From an uncultured Gammaproteobacteria bacterium (GTDB lineage: Bacteria > Pseudomonadota > Gammaproteobacteria > Pseudomonadales > Porticoccaceae), in contig CAJXQR010000003.1 of NCBI GenBank assembly GCA_913058345.1, forward strand, positions 186,001-250,000: a stretch of DNA of 64,000 nt, given 5' to 3'. The position numbers and the translations under genes are program-made. Shown here one piece after another: positions 8,250 to 17,066 of the stretch (within the stretch, counting starts at the first letter, position 1; each line of letters starts with the position of its first letter). The notes beneath the pieces are model-generated. The model was given only the letters and a program-made list of their open reading frames with translations. It was not told the origin of the DNA and ran no database searches.

Positions 8250-9340
8250 AAATATTGCAGTTCATCTCTTCGCCAGCCGCAGGCGGTGCAGAAGTTTATG
8301 TAAAAGATTTAGTTAAGCAGTTTGTAAGTTATGGGCATGAAGTGTTCGTTGGGTTTTTAAGCCATGCAGCTGATGTCGGTCGAAGTGAAAGTTACGAAAT
8401 TGATTTTTTACGCCAGTTAGATGAATATGGTGTTGAATATTTCTTTATAGGCAGTAAGGCGAGAAGAAATTTTCTTTTCGGTGCTATTCGTCTCAGGAGT
8501 TTTGTCAAAAGTAATAATATTGAGCTTTATCACACTCATCTTAAGTATGGTGTTGTATTTGGTGCTTTTTTGAATATTCCAGTTATTTACACGCATCATA
8601 ATATAACTCTTGGGGTTGGATCGTGGTGGCGTTATATTTCAAACAGTATTGTTAACTCGTATATTGGTATTTCTGGAATTTGTGGCAAGCGCCTTGCAGA
8701 TTATATGAAAAGAAATGTTGATGTTGTCGTAAATGGTGTCGATAAGACAAGAATTGCTCCTTCGGCAAAGCTGCGTGAATACCCAAAAGATGTATTAAAC
8801 ATCATTTCTGTGGGCAGCATATCTCCTCAAAAGAACTATAAGCTTTTGGTCGATTCGATTGCGTTACTCCCAGAAAAAATTAGAGACCATTGTGTCGTTA
8901 AGATTGTTGGAGAAGGGCCTGAAGCTGAAATGCTTGCATTAGAAAAGTATATTAAACTCCATAGGTTGGAAGGCATTTTTTATCTCTTAGGCAATAGAGG
9001 TGATGTGCCACTATTACTTGCTGATTCTCACCTTTTTTTGATGAGCTCGGAGTGGGAAGGGCTGCCTATAAGCTTGATTGAGGCAGCAATGTCCGGTTTG
9101 CCGTGTGTGGTAACGGATGTCGGAGGTTGTTCGGAGGTTGTAGGACAGTGTGGCAACGGTAAAGTTGTCGCATCTGGAGACGCAGTTGGATTAGCTGCTG
9201 CTATAGATGAAATTGTTTCTGATCCTGTGCTTTATAATAACTTTACTACTAATGCATTAGAGAACGCAGATTTTTTTTCTATACAAGAAGCAGCACAAAA
9301 ACATATTAACATCTATAACGCTTGTCTGTCAGTTGATTAA
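8246..9340 (+). CDS. Glycosyltransferase family 4 protein
   Basis: A 364-residue GT-B enzyme. The N-terminal Rossmann half starts MKILQFISSPAAGGAEVYV, a typical acceptor-side opening. The C-terminal half has SVGSISPQKNYKLLVDSI, IVGEGPEAEML and the EX7E motif in EWEGLPISLIEA that binds the nucleotide sugar. It adds a sugar to the growing lipid-linked repeat; donor and linkage cannot be read from sequence. It starts at an ATGA overlap with the sulfotransferase gene. No membrane segment; peripheral on the cytoplasmic side. Confidence 0.9.
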   Translation: MKILQFISSPAAGGAEVYVKDLVKQFVSYGHEVFVGFLSHAADVGRSESYEIDFLRQLDEYGVEYFFIGSKARRNFLFGAIRLRSFVKSNNIELYHTHLKYGVVFGAFLNIPVIYTHHNITLGVGSWWRYISNSIVNSYIGISGICGKRLADYMKRNVDVVVNGVDKTRIAPSAKLREYPKDVLNIISVGSISPQKNYKLLVDSIALLPEKIRDHCVVKIVGEGPEAEMLALEKYIKLHRLEGIFYLLGNRGDVPLLLADSHLFLMSSEWEGLPISLIEAAMSGLPCVVTDVGGCSEVVGQCGNGKVVASGDAVGLAAAIDEIVSDPVLYNNFTTNALENADFFSIQEAAQKHINIYNACLSVD

Positions 9341-9453
9341 GCAGAGGTTCATGTCTCTTTGTAATAATGATGCTGTCCTTTTTCGCCATCTATTTTTTTT
9401 CATAATCTAAAATTCTTCGATGGTAGAGCTGTGTTTTAAATAGGCTTTTTTAC

Positions 9454-10593
9454 ATGTTTTTATTAGTACATGAGAAATCATTGTTTAATTTAAAATTGTG
9501 TTCTGCTTCTTTTTTGATATTTCTAATGACGTTGCAGAGCTTTTATTTCATGGGAGCATCAATCCTCTGCTACATAGGGGCTGCTCTCCTAGCTTTTTGG
9601 GGTTTGATTAGGTTTAAAGTCGATAAGTTTTTCCTCCTTTTTTCTCTCTTTGTTGTAACATTGCTCTCAATACATTATGTCGGTCGGGTATTTTTTCACG
9701 GTGTTGATGTGGCTGACGTCAAAGTTTATCTATCCACTTCTGCGATGGTGTTTCTTTTGCCTCTGTGGCAACAAGTTATTAACTCTGATTTCGCAATCCT
9801 GTGTAGATCTGTTGCGCTAGTTATTTTAATACACTCTCTTGCTGTATTTGCTCAACTTGTCTACTGGGTTCTAATCGGCGATTATCTTGATCTTCTGGGT
9901 TTGCTTGGGGGAGAAGAGTCCCGGGCGGTCTCTAGTAAGGCGCTAGTTCTATCGGGAGATGTTGTTCCAAGATTTACAGGTTTGTTTAATGAGCCTGGTA
10001 CATATAGTGTTGTCGTGTTCTCTTTAGTCTCGACATATTGTTACCTGATACGAAAGCTTGATTTTGTTGTTCTGTTATCATTGATTTCAATCGTGATAAC
10101 AATGTCTGCTTTTGGTATAGTGCTTTCCGTCTTGCTTTTAGCTTATGCTTTTTTATTCCTTGGCAATGCGCGGCGTTTAGGTGTCATCTTTCTTGTTTTC
10201 TTGGCAACTATTTTGGCGGTCTATGCAGGGGTTCAAGTTGCACTCGTTGAGCGTTTTGATTCAGAGGGTAGCGGTTTAAGCTTTCGGACTCAAATGCTAG
10301 AGTTTTATTACGATAAGGCTAGTGTCTTTGGTATAGGTGTTTCAGAATTACCTGCTGAATTTGTTATAAATGATCTTGGTTTGTGGTTTTATCTGCTTTT
10401 TTACTACGGGCTGTTCGGCCTAGTGTTGATTCTGTTAATGGGTGCTGTGTCACTTTTGAAATCTAAAAACTTTATGGCTTTATTCGTTTTTGGTTTGATA
10501 ATGTTGACAAAACTGAAATTTACATATCCTCTATATTGGTTTGTTTTCTTAATGATAGCTGTGCGGAGTGCCGATCGTAATCAGAGACCCTAA
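9454..10593 (+). CDS. wzy: Wzy-like O-antigen/exopolysaccharide polymerase
   Basis: A 379-residue integral membrane protein with about ten hydrophobic helices and a larger loop near residues 130-185. The segment RFTGLFNEPGTYSV matches the short conserved pattern around the periplasmic loop of many Wzy-like polymerases. Sequence conservation in this family is low, so the call rests on topology, this motif and position among wzx and glycosyltransferases. It should link repeat units in the periplasm. The ATG at 9454 lies 113 bases after the glycosyltransferase stop. The gene is AT-rich and codon use looks like that of wzx. Confidence 0.75.
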   Translation: MFLLVHEKSLFNLKLCSASFLIFLMTLQSFYFMGASILCYIGAALLAFWGLIRFKVDKFFLLFSLFVVTLLSIHYVGRVFFHGVDVADVKVYLSTSAMVFLLPLWQQVINSDFAILCRSVALVILIHSLAVFAQLVYWVLIGDYLDLLGLLGGEESRAVSSKALVLSGDVVPRFTGLFNEPGTYSVVVFSLVSTYCYLIRKLDFVVLLSLISIVITMSAFGIVLSVLLLAYAFLFLGNARRLGVIFLVFLATILAVYAGVQVALVERFDSEGSGLSFRTQMLEFYYDKASVFGIGVSELPAEFVINDLGLWFYLLFYYGLFGLVLILLMGAVSLLKSKNFMALFVFGLIMLTKLKFTYPLYWFVFLMIAVRSADRNQRP

Positions 10594-11305
10594 TTGTTTT
10601 TAGCTGCATATTTATATCTTTCCTGGATGTTGTCTACTGGGGGCAGTAATTAAGCTGTTTGTAAGGTATATGGTACGTGTAAGCGCGTATCTTGTAAGTA
10701 AAAATTGAATTTGGCTAGTTATAAATGTGCAGGGTTTTAAAACTTGTATTGAATCAAAACTTTTACGTCGACATGGCTATGCCTGTTGCCTTTATTTTCA
10801 GGATTTGCTGTGCAAGATTTCTGTTCTTCTGGTCCTTCTTTGGCATACTTTTCAGTAGGGTGTATCTTGTATATTTAGGCGCGATATGAACATATCACAG
10901 ATGTGGATGAGGGCTTATTATTGTTCTATTGGCTCCGCTTTTTCTGTTGTTCTTTTGTTTTTCTTTGCTGTTACTGTTTGATGTAAATGGTATTTTACTT
11001 GTGGGTTTCTTTTGGCAGTAGGAATTTCCTGTTTTACTTGCGTGCTACTCGGTTTACAATTGCAAAACGTCGTAAATAAATTTTTTGATAGCATGCGGTT
11101 TTTTTGAATGACTGTATCTTCTATGAGATCCCGGCATCATTAACTGCAATTATTCCTTAGCTATGTATTTGAATTCGCCAAAAATGGATGCTTGGACCTA
11201 TGTTTGTTGTTCCTTTGTTCCTTTGTTCGCGTGACTGGACTTTAAAGTTACTCACTTTACTTTCTATTGCTAGTGGCTCCTTATGCTGCTCATAGGGTAA
11301 GAACA
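10594..11305. other. AT-rich non-coding gap inside the polysaccharide locus
   Basis: About 710 bases separate wzy from the next glycosyltransferase. No ORF above 60 codons reads well on either strand. The longest plausible piece is a 31-codon hydrophobic ORF from ATG 10886 to 10981 (MNISQMWMRAYYCSIGSA, then a Val/Leu/Phe run), which resembles one membrane helix. A T-rich direct repeat of TTCCTTTG lies near 11212-11226. No terminator, ops element or transposase remnant was recognised. It may be the trace of a deleted or decayed gene, or a long leader with the promoter of the pgl genes. Confidence 0.4.
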
Positions 11306-12436
11306 TTGAATTTTCTACTTGTTGCCAGCTACCCAGACTCACTACTTCATTTTCGCGGCGCCTTAATTGATGCTTTGATAAAGAAAGGCTTAACGGTTCA
11401 TGTGGTTGCACCGAACTTGGTTTTCGATAGTCTGATTGCTTCTGGTCTGAAAAAGAAAGGTGTAGTGGTTCACTCTGTGCCCATGCAGCGTAATGGTCTT
11501 AACCCAATTTTTGATCTTGCGACGTTCTTTGCTTTATTGAAGCTAATGAGGAAAATAAAGCCTAAATATGTACTGTGTTATACAATTAAGCCTGTAATTT
11601 ATGGCACTTTAGCGGCAGCTGCGGCTAAAGTGCCTCAACGCTTTGCACTAATTACTGGCTTAGGGTATGCCTTTTCTGGCCAGAAACAGTCGATTGGATT
11701 GCGCACTTTGCTACGTAAACTGCTGTTAAAACTGTACAGGTTTGCACTGAGGTTTTCTCAAGGTGTGATTTTCCAAAATCCTGATGATCAAGCCCTTTTT
11801 CAACGTCTTGGTTTGGTGTGCGCTAACGCCGGTGTGACTGTGGTAAATGGTTCTGGGGTAGATATTTCTCATTACCAACAAACGACTTTGCCAGAATGTG
11901 TGAGCTTTCTGTTAATTGCTCGTATCTTAGGCGACAAAGGTGTAAGAGAGTACGTGGAGGCTGCTAGAGTACTAAAGACCCGCTATCCTAATTTATCATT
12001 TAAGCTGGTCGGTTGGATTGATACTAATCCTGATGCTGTAAGTCAGCAAGAATTGGACAGTTGGATTGAGAGTGGCACTATTCAATACCTAGGCAAGGTG
12101 AGTGATATTCGTCCTATTGTTGCTGATAGTAGCGTCTTCGTACTGCCGTCATACCGTGAGGGGACGCCAAGAACGGTACTTGAGGCTATGGCAATGGGTC
12201 GACCGATTATCACAACTGACGCACCGGGTTGTCGTGAAACGGTTGTTGAGGGCGAAAATGGTTATTTAGTTCCTATAAAATCGGTCGATGAACTAGTGAC
12301 TGCAATGGAAAGCTTTATTGAAACGCCATCTTTGATAAAAGTAATGGGAAACAAGTCCCGTGAAATCGCTGAGATGAAATATGATGTCCATAAAGTCAAT
12401 TCAGTCATGTTGAAAACAATGGGTATTGACGAATGA
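11306..12436 (+). CDS. Glycosyltransferase family 4 protein, PglA-like
   Basis: A 376-residue GT-B glycosyltransferase. The first strand and acceptor loop read [16 protein letters not shown]. The donor half has [19 protein letters not shown] and the EX7E motif in [12 protein letters not shown]. The gene directly precedes PglC-, PglD- and PglE-like genes, so it probably adds the second sugar onto the diacetylbacillosamine primer, as PglA does in Campylobacter. TTG at 11306 is chosen as start because AGGG lies eight bases upstream and the fold begins there. An upstream TTG (11267) in the same frame has no ribosome site. The end overlaps the next gene by four bases (ATGA). Confidence 0.85.
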   Translation: MNFLLVASYPDSLLHFRGALIDALIKKGLTVHVVAPNLVFDSLIASGLKKKGVVVHSVPMQRNGLNPIFDLATFFALLKLMRKIKPKYVLCYTIKPVIYGTLAAAAAKVPQRFALITGLGYAFSGQKQSIGLRTLLRKLLLKLYRFALRFSQGVIFQNPDDQALFQRLGLVCANAGVTVVNGSGVDISHYQQTTLPECVSFLLIARILGDKGVREYVEAARVLKTRYPNLSFKLVGWIDTNPDAVSQQELDSWIESGTIQYLGKVSDIRPIVADSSVFVLPSYREGTPRTVLEAMAMGRPIITTDAPGCRETVVEGENGYLVPIKSVDELVTAMESFIETPSLIKVMGNKSREIAEMKYDVHKVNSVMLKTMGIDE

Positions 12437-13026
12437 AGGCTATTTTTGATTTCTCTGTTGCTCTAGTTGCTTTGTTATTGCTACTACCATTAACTATTCT
12501 TCTTCTTGTAGTGGTCAGAATTCGTTTAGGCTCACCTGTTTTCTTTCAACAGACCCGTCCTGGGTTGAATGGGAAGCCATTTAAAATGATCAAATTTAGG
12601 ACAATGACCGATGCTGTTGGGCTTGATGGTAAGCCATTGTCAGATGCTCAACGTTTGACTAAATTTGGTTCTTTCTTACGTTCTACAAGTTTGGACGAGC
12701 TGCCCGGCTTGTGGTGTGTATTAAAAGGGGATATGAGCTTAGTTGGGCCCAGACCATTGTTGATGGAATATTTACCACTCTATAGTGAAGAGCAGGCTCG
12801 ACGGCACGAAGTTCGCCCCGGCATTACCGGTTGGGCGCAGGTTAACGGGCGCAACGCGATCACTTGGGAAGAAAAATTTAAGTTAGATGTGTGGTATGTC
12901 GACAACCAATCTTTTTTTCTCGATTTAAAGATACTGCTACTGACTGTAAAAAAAGTACTTGTTCGTGATGGTATTTCGGGGCAAGGAGAAGTGACAATGT
13001 CGAAATTTACGGGCTGTGAAGAGTGA
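12433..13026 (+). CDS. pglC: PglC-like undecaprenyl-phosphate sugar-1-phosphate transferase
   Basis: A 197-residue small monotopic phosphoglycosyltransferase, close in size to Campylobacter PglC (about 200). The N-terminal reentrant helix spans residues 6-28. The catalytic Asp-Glu pair is Asp88-Glu89 (SLDELPGLW), followed by [11 protein letters not shown] and [14 protein letters not shown], the family signature. It loads the first sugar phosphate, here probably diacetylbacillosamine-1-phosphate, onto undecaprenyl phosphate at the cytoplasmic face. Specificity is inferred from the PglD/E/F-like neighbours. Starts at an ATGA overlap with the PglA-like gene and ends overlapping pglD (GTGA). Confidence 0.9.
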   Translation: MKAIFDFSVALVALLLLLPLTILLLVVVRIRLGSPVFFQQTRPGLNGKPFKMIKFRTMTDAVGLDGKPLSDAQRLTKFGSFLRSTSLDELPGLWCVLKGDMSLVGPRPLLMEYLPLYSEEQARRHEVRPGITGWAQVNGRNAITWEEKFKLDVWYVDNQSFFLDLKILLLTVKKVLVRDGISGQGEVTMSKFTGCEE

Positions 13027-13634
13027 AGACATTGGCAATTGTAGGTGCCAGTGGTCACGGTAAGGTTGTTGCCGAAATTGCTGAATTGGTTGGGTGGCAG
13101 GAGGTGGTTTTTTTTGATGATGCTTTTCCTACAGTTTTATCTGTGGGGGAATGGAAGGTATTAGGAACGACAGAAGACCTGGTTTCTCAAGTTGATCGTT
13201 ACTCTACTGCAATAGTAGCAATCGGTGATAATTCAGTACGCTTGAAGAAGTCTCGATATCTTTGCTCAAAAAGTTTAAAGCTGGCTACTTTGTTGCATCC
13301 AGGCTCGATAATTAGTAAATACGCTAATGTTCACTCTGGGTCTGTCGTTATGGCGGGAGCTGTTATCAACCCTTTTACTTCTATTGGTATGGCTTCAATC
13401 ATTAATACCGGATGTTCAGTTGATCATGATTGTATGGTAGGTGAAGGTGTTCATATTAGCCCTGGTGTGCATGTTGCCGGAGGGGTTTCAATTGGTGATT
13501 TAAGCTGGCTTGGCATTGGTTCGGCTGTTAAGCACTGCGTTGAAATTGGTAGCTCAGTCGTCGTTGGTGCTGGTGCTGTTGTTGTTAACAATATTGCCCC
13601 TAACTTACTTGTTAAGGGTATACCTGCAAAATAG
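13023..13634 (+). CDS. pglD: PglD-like UDP-sugar N-acetyltransferase
   Basis: A 203-residue NeuD/PglD-family acyltransferase. The N-terminal Rossmann-like domain begins [15 protein letters not shown], and the C-terminal half is a left-handed beta helix of hexapeptide repeats (about residues 90-200). The catalytic-base histidine of PglD corresponds to His135 in [10 protein letters not shown], with the acetyl-CoA pocket near [11 protein letters not shown]. It should acetylate the 4-amino group made by the adjacent aminotransferase, giving UDP-diacetylbacillosamine. The start is GTG overlapping the pglC stop; only eleven bases separate its stop from the next start. Confidence 0.88.
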   Translation: MKTLAIVGASGHGKVVAEIAELVGWQEVVFFDDAFPTVLSVGEWKVLGTTEDLVSQVDRYSTAIVAIGDNSVRLKKSRYLCSKSLKLATLLHPGSIISKYANVHSGSVVMAGAVINPFTSIGMASIINTGCSVDHDCMVGEGVHISPGVHVAGGVSIGDLSWLGIGSAVKHCVEIGSSVVVGAGAVVVNNIAPNLLVKGIPAK

Positions 13635-13645
13635 AGGCACAACTC

Positions 13646-14821
13646 TTGTCAGATAAAGAATTTTCACCCTGGCCATCCTTTACTCAAGAAGAGTCAGAAG
13701 CAGTTTCTCAGGTATTGCTTTCTAATAAAGTGAATTATTGGACCGGTACTGAGGGTCGAGAGTTTGAAAAGGAGTTCGCTACCTGGTCCGGCTGTGAATA
13801 TGCTGTTGCTGTATCGAATGGGACGGTCGCTTTAGACTTGGCTTTTAAGGCGCTCGGAATAGGTAATGGCGACGAGGTTATCGTTACTTCTCGTACTTTT
13901 TTAGCGTCTGTGTCATCAATTATAACGAGCGGTGCAGTGCCTGTTTTCGCTGATGTGTCCTCGGTTTCCCAGAATATTTCTGGGTCGTCTGTTCGAGATA
14001 AAATTAGCGATGCCACTAAAGCTATAGTATGTGTGCATTTAGCGGGCTGGCCCTGCGATATGGATGAGATGATGGCACTCGCCGATGAGTTTTCTCTGCT
14101 GGTTGTAGAAGATTGTGCTCAGGCCCATGGTGCTTTATACAAAGGAAAATCAGTGGGCTCCATTGGTGATATCGGCTGCTGGTCTTTCTGCCAGGACAAA
14201 ATTATGACCACGGGTGGCGAGGGTGGCATGGTGACCACTAATGACAAAGCTTTATGGGAGAAAATGTGGAGCTATAAAGACCATGGTAAGTCCTGGGATT
14301 CTGTTTACAACAAAGAGCACCCCCCGGGGTTTCGTTGGTTGCACGATTCATTCGGTACCAACTGGCGCATGACAGAAATGCAGGCGGCCATTGGCCGTAT
14401 TCAATTACAGCGTATGCCTGATTGGTCCTTAGCTCGCCAGACCAATGCTAGTAAAATATGGCAAACAGCTAAAGAGTGCAGGGGCCTACGGGTACCAGAG
14501 CTCCCCGCAGACATTACACATGCGGCTTATAAATGTTATGTATTTGTTGAGCCTGAGTTGCTAAAAGATGGTTGGCACCGTGACCGCATTATGGCCGAGA
14601 TAAATACGCGCGGCATCCCCTGTTTTTCAGGTTCTTGTTCAGAAGTCTATTTAGAAAAAGCGTTTGATAACACAGGGTATAGACCCGCTGAGAGCTTACC
14701 TGTGGCCAAAGAGCTTGGCGAAACAAGCTTAATGTTTTTGGTACACCCCACATTGTCATCAGTGGATATCGCTAATACGTGTGCAGCTCTCACCGAGGTT
14801 ATGAAACTCGCTTCGCATTAA
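13646..14821 (+). CDS. pglE: PglE-like DegT/DnrJ/EryC1 aminotransferase
   Basis: A 391-residue PLP-dependent sugar aminotransferase. The cofactor phosphate-binding region is AVSNGTVALDLA (56-67). Asp156 in VVEDCAQAHGA contacts the pyridine ring, and Lys185 in SFCQDKIMTTGGEGG is the Schiff-base lysine. With the PglF-like enzyme it would turn the 4-keto intermediate into the UDP-4-amino sugar. The start is TTG with AGAGG upstream; no ATG fits. Its last 23 bases overlap the end of the convergent PglF-like gene. Confidence 0.9.
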   Translation: MSDKEFSPWPSFTQEESEAVSQVLLSNKVNYWTGTEGREFEKEFATWSGCEYAVAVSNGTVALDLAFKALGIGNGDEVIVTSRTFLASVSSIITSGAVPVFADVSSVSQNISGSSVRDKISDATKAIVCVHLAGWPCDMDEMMALADEFSLLVVEDCAQAHGALYKGKSVGSIGDIGCWSFCQDKIMTTGGEGGMVTTNDKALWEKMWSYKDHGKSWDSVYNKEHPPGFRWLHDSFGTNWRMTEMQAAIGRIQLQRMPDWSLARQTNASKIWQTAKECRGLRVPELPADITHAAYKCYVFVEPELLKDGWHRDRIMAEINTRGIPCFSGSCSEVYLEKAFDNTGYRPAESLPVAKELGETSLMFLVHPTLSSVDIANTCAALTEVMKLASH

Positions 14822-16838
14822 CTTCGGCCTGATCATTTGTTTCAGTATTACTGTGATACCAGTCGCTGATATCGTCACTGGGTTGATAGCCTAGTTGTTC
14901 AATGCTCAGCAGTATGTCTCTCACCTTTTGATAATTATTATGGTGAAAAGCTGCTCTTATTGATTCGAGTTGTTGCTTGACTTCAGGCCAGCTGAGTGAA
15001 GCTTCATCCGCTTTGAATATCTGAGAGTGACTTGTGCTGCTTGAGTTGTTACCTATCAGTAGCTCTTCATAAAGTTTTTCGCCAGGGCGCAGCCCGCTGT
15101 ATTCAATGTCGATATCCCCGTCGGGGTTTTCCTCATCGCGAACTTGCAGGCCATATAGGCTGATCATTTTACGAGCCAGGTCGGCAATTTTTATGGGCTC
15201 GCCCATATCCAGTAAAAAAACATCGCCTTTATTGCCCATGGTACCGGCCTGAATGACCAGTTGGGCGGCTTCGGGTATGGTCATGAAGTAGCGGATGATG
15301 TCGGGGTGGGTAACGGTAAGTGGGCCGCCGCGGCTAATTTGTTCTCTGAATTTGGGTACCACCGAACCGGATGATTCGAGTACATTGCCAAAGCGTACCA
15401 TGGTGAACTTGGTGCGGTTAATAAGGGAGGCATCACTTGGCATGTTGACGCGATAGGGCTCAGTCAGTCGCACCGATGACTCGTTGCTTAATGCCTGCAG
15501 TATGAGCTCGGCCATTCTTTTTGTGGCACCCATAAAGTTGGTGGGGCGTACGGCTTTGTCAGTCGAGACCAGTACGAACTTTTCAACGCCGCCCAGTATA
15601 GCGGCTTCGGCGGTATAGAGAGTGCCTAATATATTGTTGGCAAATGCGGCGCCGGTATTGTATTCAACCATCGGCACATGTTTGTACGCCGCAGCGTGGT
15701 AGAGGGTGTGGATTTTAAAATGTTCAATTACAGGGCCGATGGTTGCAGGTCTAGCGACCGAGCCTAGTACGGGGTAGACAATGGTTTTAGAACAAACGTT
15801 AGCGCAGGTGTTCTCTATTTCGGTATGAATTTTATAAAGATTGACCTCGGAGTTTTCAAAGAGGATTAAAGAGGCGGGCTCTTGCTTGATAATCTGACGA
15901 CACAATTCCGAGCCGATAGAGCCTCCCGCCCCGGTAACCAGCACATTTTTGTCTTTTATATGGGGTGTTAGCAATTCCTGTTGTGCCGCTACGGGTGTGC
16001 GGCCCAGGATTTCTTCGACACTCACTTCTCTTATTTCTTCAAGAGACACTTTGCCGTCGGCGATTTCTTCAAGTCCGGGTATGGCAATGATGTGTAATTG
16101 ATAGGTAGAAAGTTCGTCGATAATCGTTTTTCGCCGCTTTACTGTTGCCGAGGGGATGGCCAGAAGTATTTTCTCGATTTTATTTTTTTTAATAAGCTTG
16201 GCTATTGTTGATGGAGGATGAACCTCTAGCCCATCCATACGGGTGCCTTGTTTATTGGGGTCATCATCGATATAAGCAACAGGGTTGTATTTGTAGCTTT
16301 TAGTAATGGCGGCGCAGACTTGTCTGCCCGATGCTCCTGCGCCGTAGACGGCGATGGGGATGCCTTTTCGAGCACTGCCAGAATTTTTGCCGACAAACCG
16401 AGAGGCAAGAAAGGTTAATGAATTACCTTGTAACCAGGACCCGGCTAAATACCGGGTAATGACCAATGCGAAAACACCGAAAACAAAATAGAGAATGGGT
16501 ATAGATCTTGGTACACGCGGCTCGTTGGGCAACAGGTATAAGGCAATCATTAAAACAGCCACGCCCGCTAGCATTGAACGGATAATCGTGATTTGTGTTT
16601 CAAGCCCGGTGAATCGTGTGACCGTACGATAGAGCCCAAAATGACGGCAGGCTAACACTGAGGTGAGAGGCGCTAAAGCAAAAATTGTAATGTGGCTAGT
16701 GAAGGGGTCAAAATCTATAAGGCTATTCAGTCTTAGTAGATAAGCGAGTAGTAAGCATAGCCAAAGTGCGGTGAGATCAGCGCCAGCGATAAGAATTTTT
16801 TTCTGGAATCGGGACAATTCCCTGAGTTTTTCGCGCAT
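14799..16838 (-). CDS. pglF: PglF/WbpM-like UDP-GlcNAc 4,6-dehydratase, membrane-anchored
   Basis: A 679-residue enzyme of the CapD/WbpM/PglF family (WbpM 665). The N-terminus has four transmembrane helices (about residues 15-135), then a CoA-binding-like Rossmann domain (about 165-275). The catalytic SDR domain follows, with NAD motif VTGAGGSIGSE starting at Val301. The active site reads STDKA with Thr426-Asp427-Lys428, then NFMGATK with Met436 and Lys440. The usual SDR tyrosine is therefore Met, and Asp-Lys does the chemistry, as shown for Campylobacter PglF. It supplies the 4-keto-6-deoxy substrate of PglE. It faces the rest of the locus from the other strand and overlaps pglE by 23 bases. 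Confidence 0.93.
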   Translation of the reverse strand: MREKLRELSRFQKKILIAGADLTALWLCLLLAYLLRLNSLIDFDPFTSHITIFALAPLTSVLACRHFGLYRTVTRFTGLETQITIIRSMLAGVAVLMIALYLLPNEPRVPRSIPILYFVFGVFALVITRYLAGSWLQGNSLTFLASRFVGKNSGSARKGIPIAVYGAGASGRQVCAAITKSYKYNPVAYIDDDPNKQGTRMDGLEVHPPSTIAKLIKKNKIEKILLAIPSATVKRRKTIIDELSTYQLHIIAIPGLEEIADGKVSLEEIREVSVEEILGRTPVAAQQELLTPHIKDKNVLVTGAGGSIGSELCRQIIKQEPASLILFENSEVNLYKIHTEIENTCANVCSKTIVYPVLGSVARPATIGPVIEHFKIHTLYHAAAYKHVPMVEYNTGAAFANNILGTLYTAEAAILGGVEKFVLVSTDKAVRPTNFMGATKRMAELILQALSNESSVRLTEPYRVNMPSDASLINRTKFTMVRFGNVLESSGSVVPKFREQISRGGPLTVTHPDIIRYFMTIPEAAQLVIQAGTMGNKGDVFLLDMGEPIKIADLARKMISLYGLQVRDEENPDGDIDIEYSGLRPGEKLYEELLIGNNSSSTSHSQIFKADEASLSWPEVKQQLESIRAAFHHNNYQKVRDILLSIEQLGYQPSDDISDWYHSNTETNDQAEVNAKRVS

Positions 16839-17066
16839 TAACGTTCCCTGATTATTGCGTTTTTATTGGTCAGAAGCAGTAAAATTTTAGCACAGTGATT
16901 ATGACATTATCTTGACTACCAGTAGGGGGAGAGCCGCTTTATCCGCCTGGTGTAATGCAACGGGCAGCAAGTGGTTATTGATAGTACAACACTCGGGTCT
17001 TTTTGCCTTTCTGCTTCAACAGGCTGGTAGCCAGCCCGTCAGCAGTACGAACAGTACGATACGTTT

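Noticed and set aside
17022-17036. GGCTGG-TAG-CCAGCC hairpin as ybiT terminator
   Set aside because: The stem is short and no T tract follows on the minus strand.
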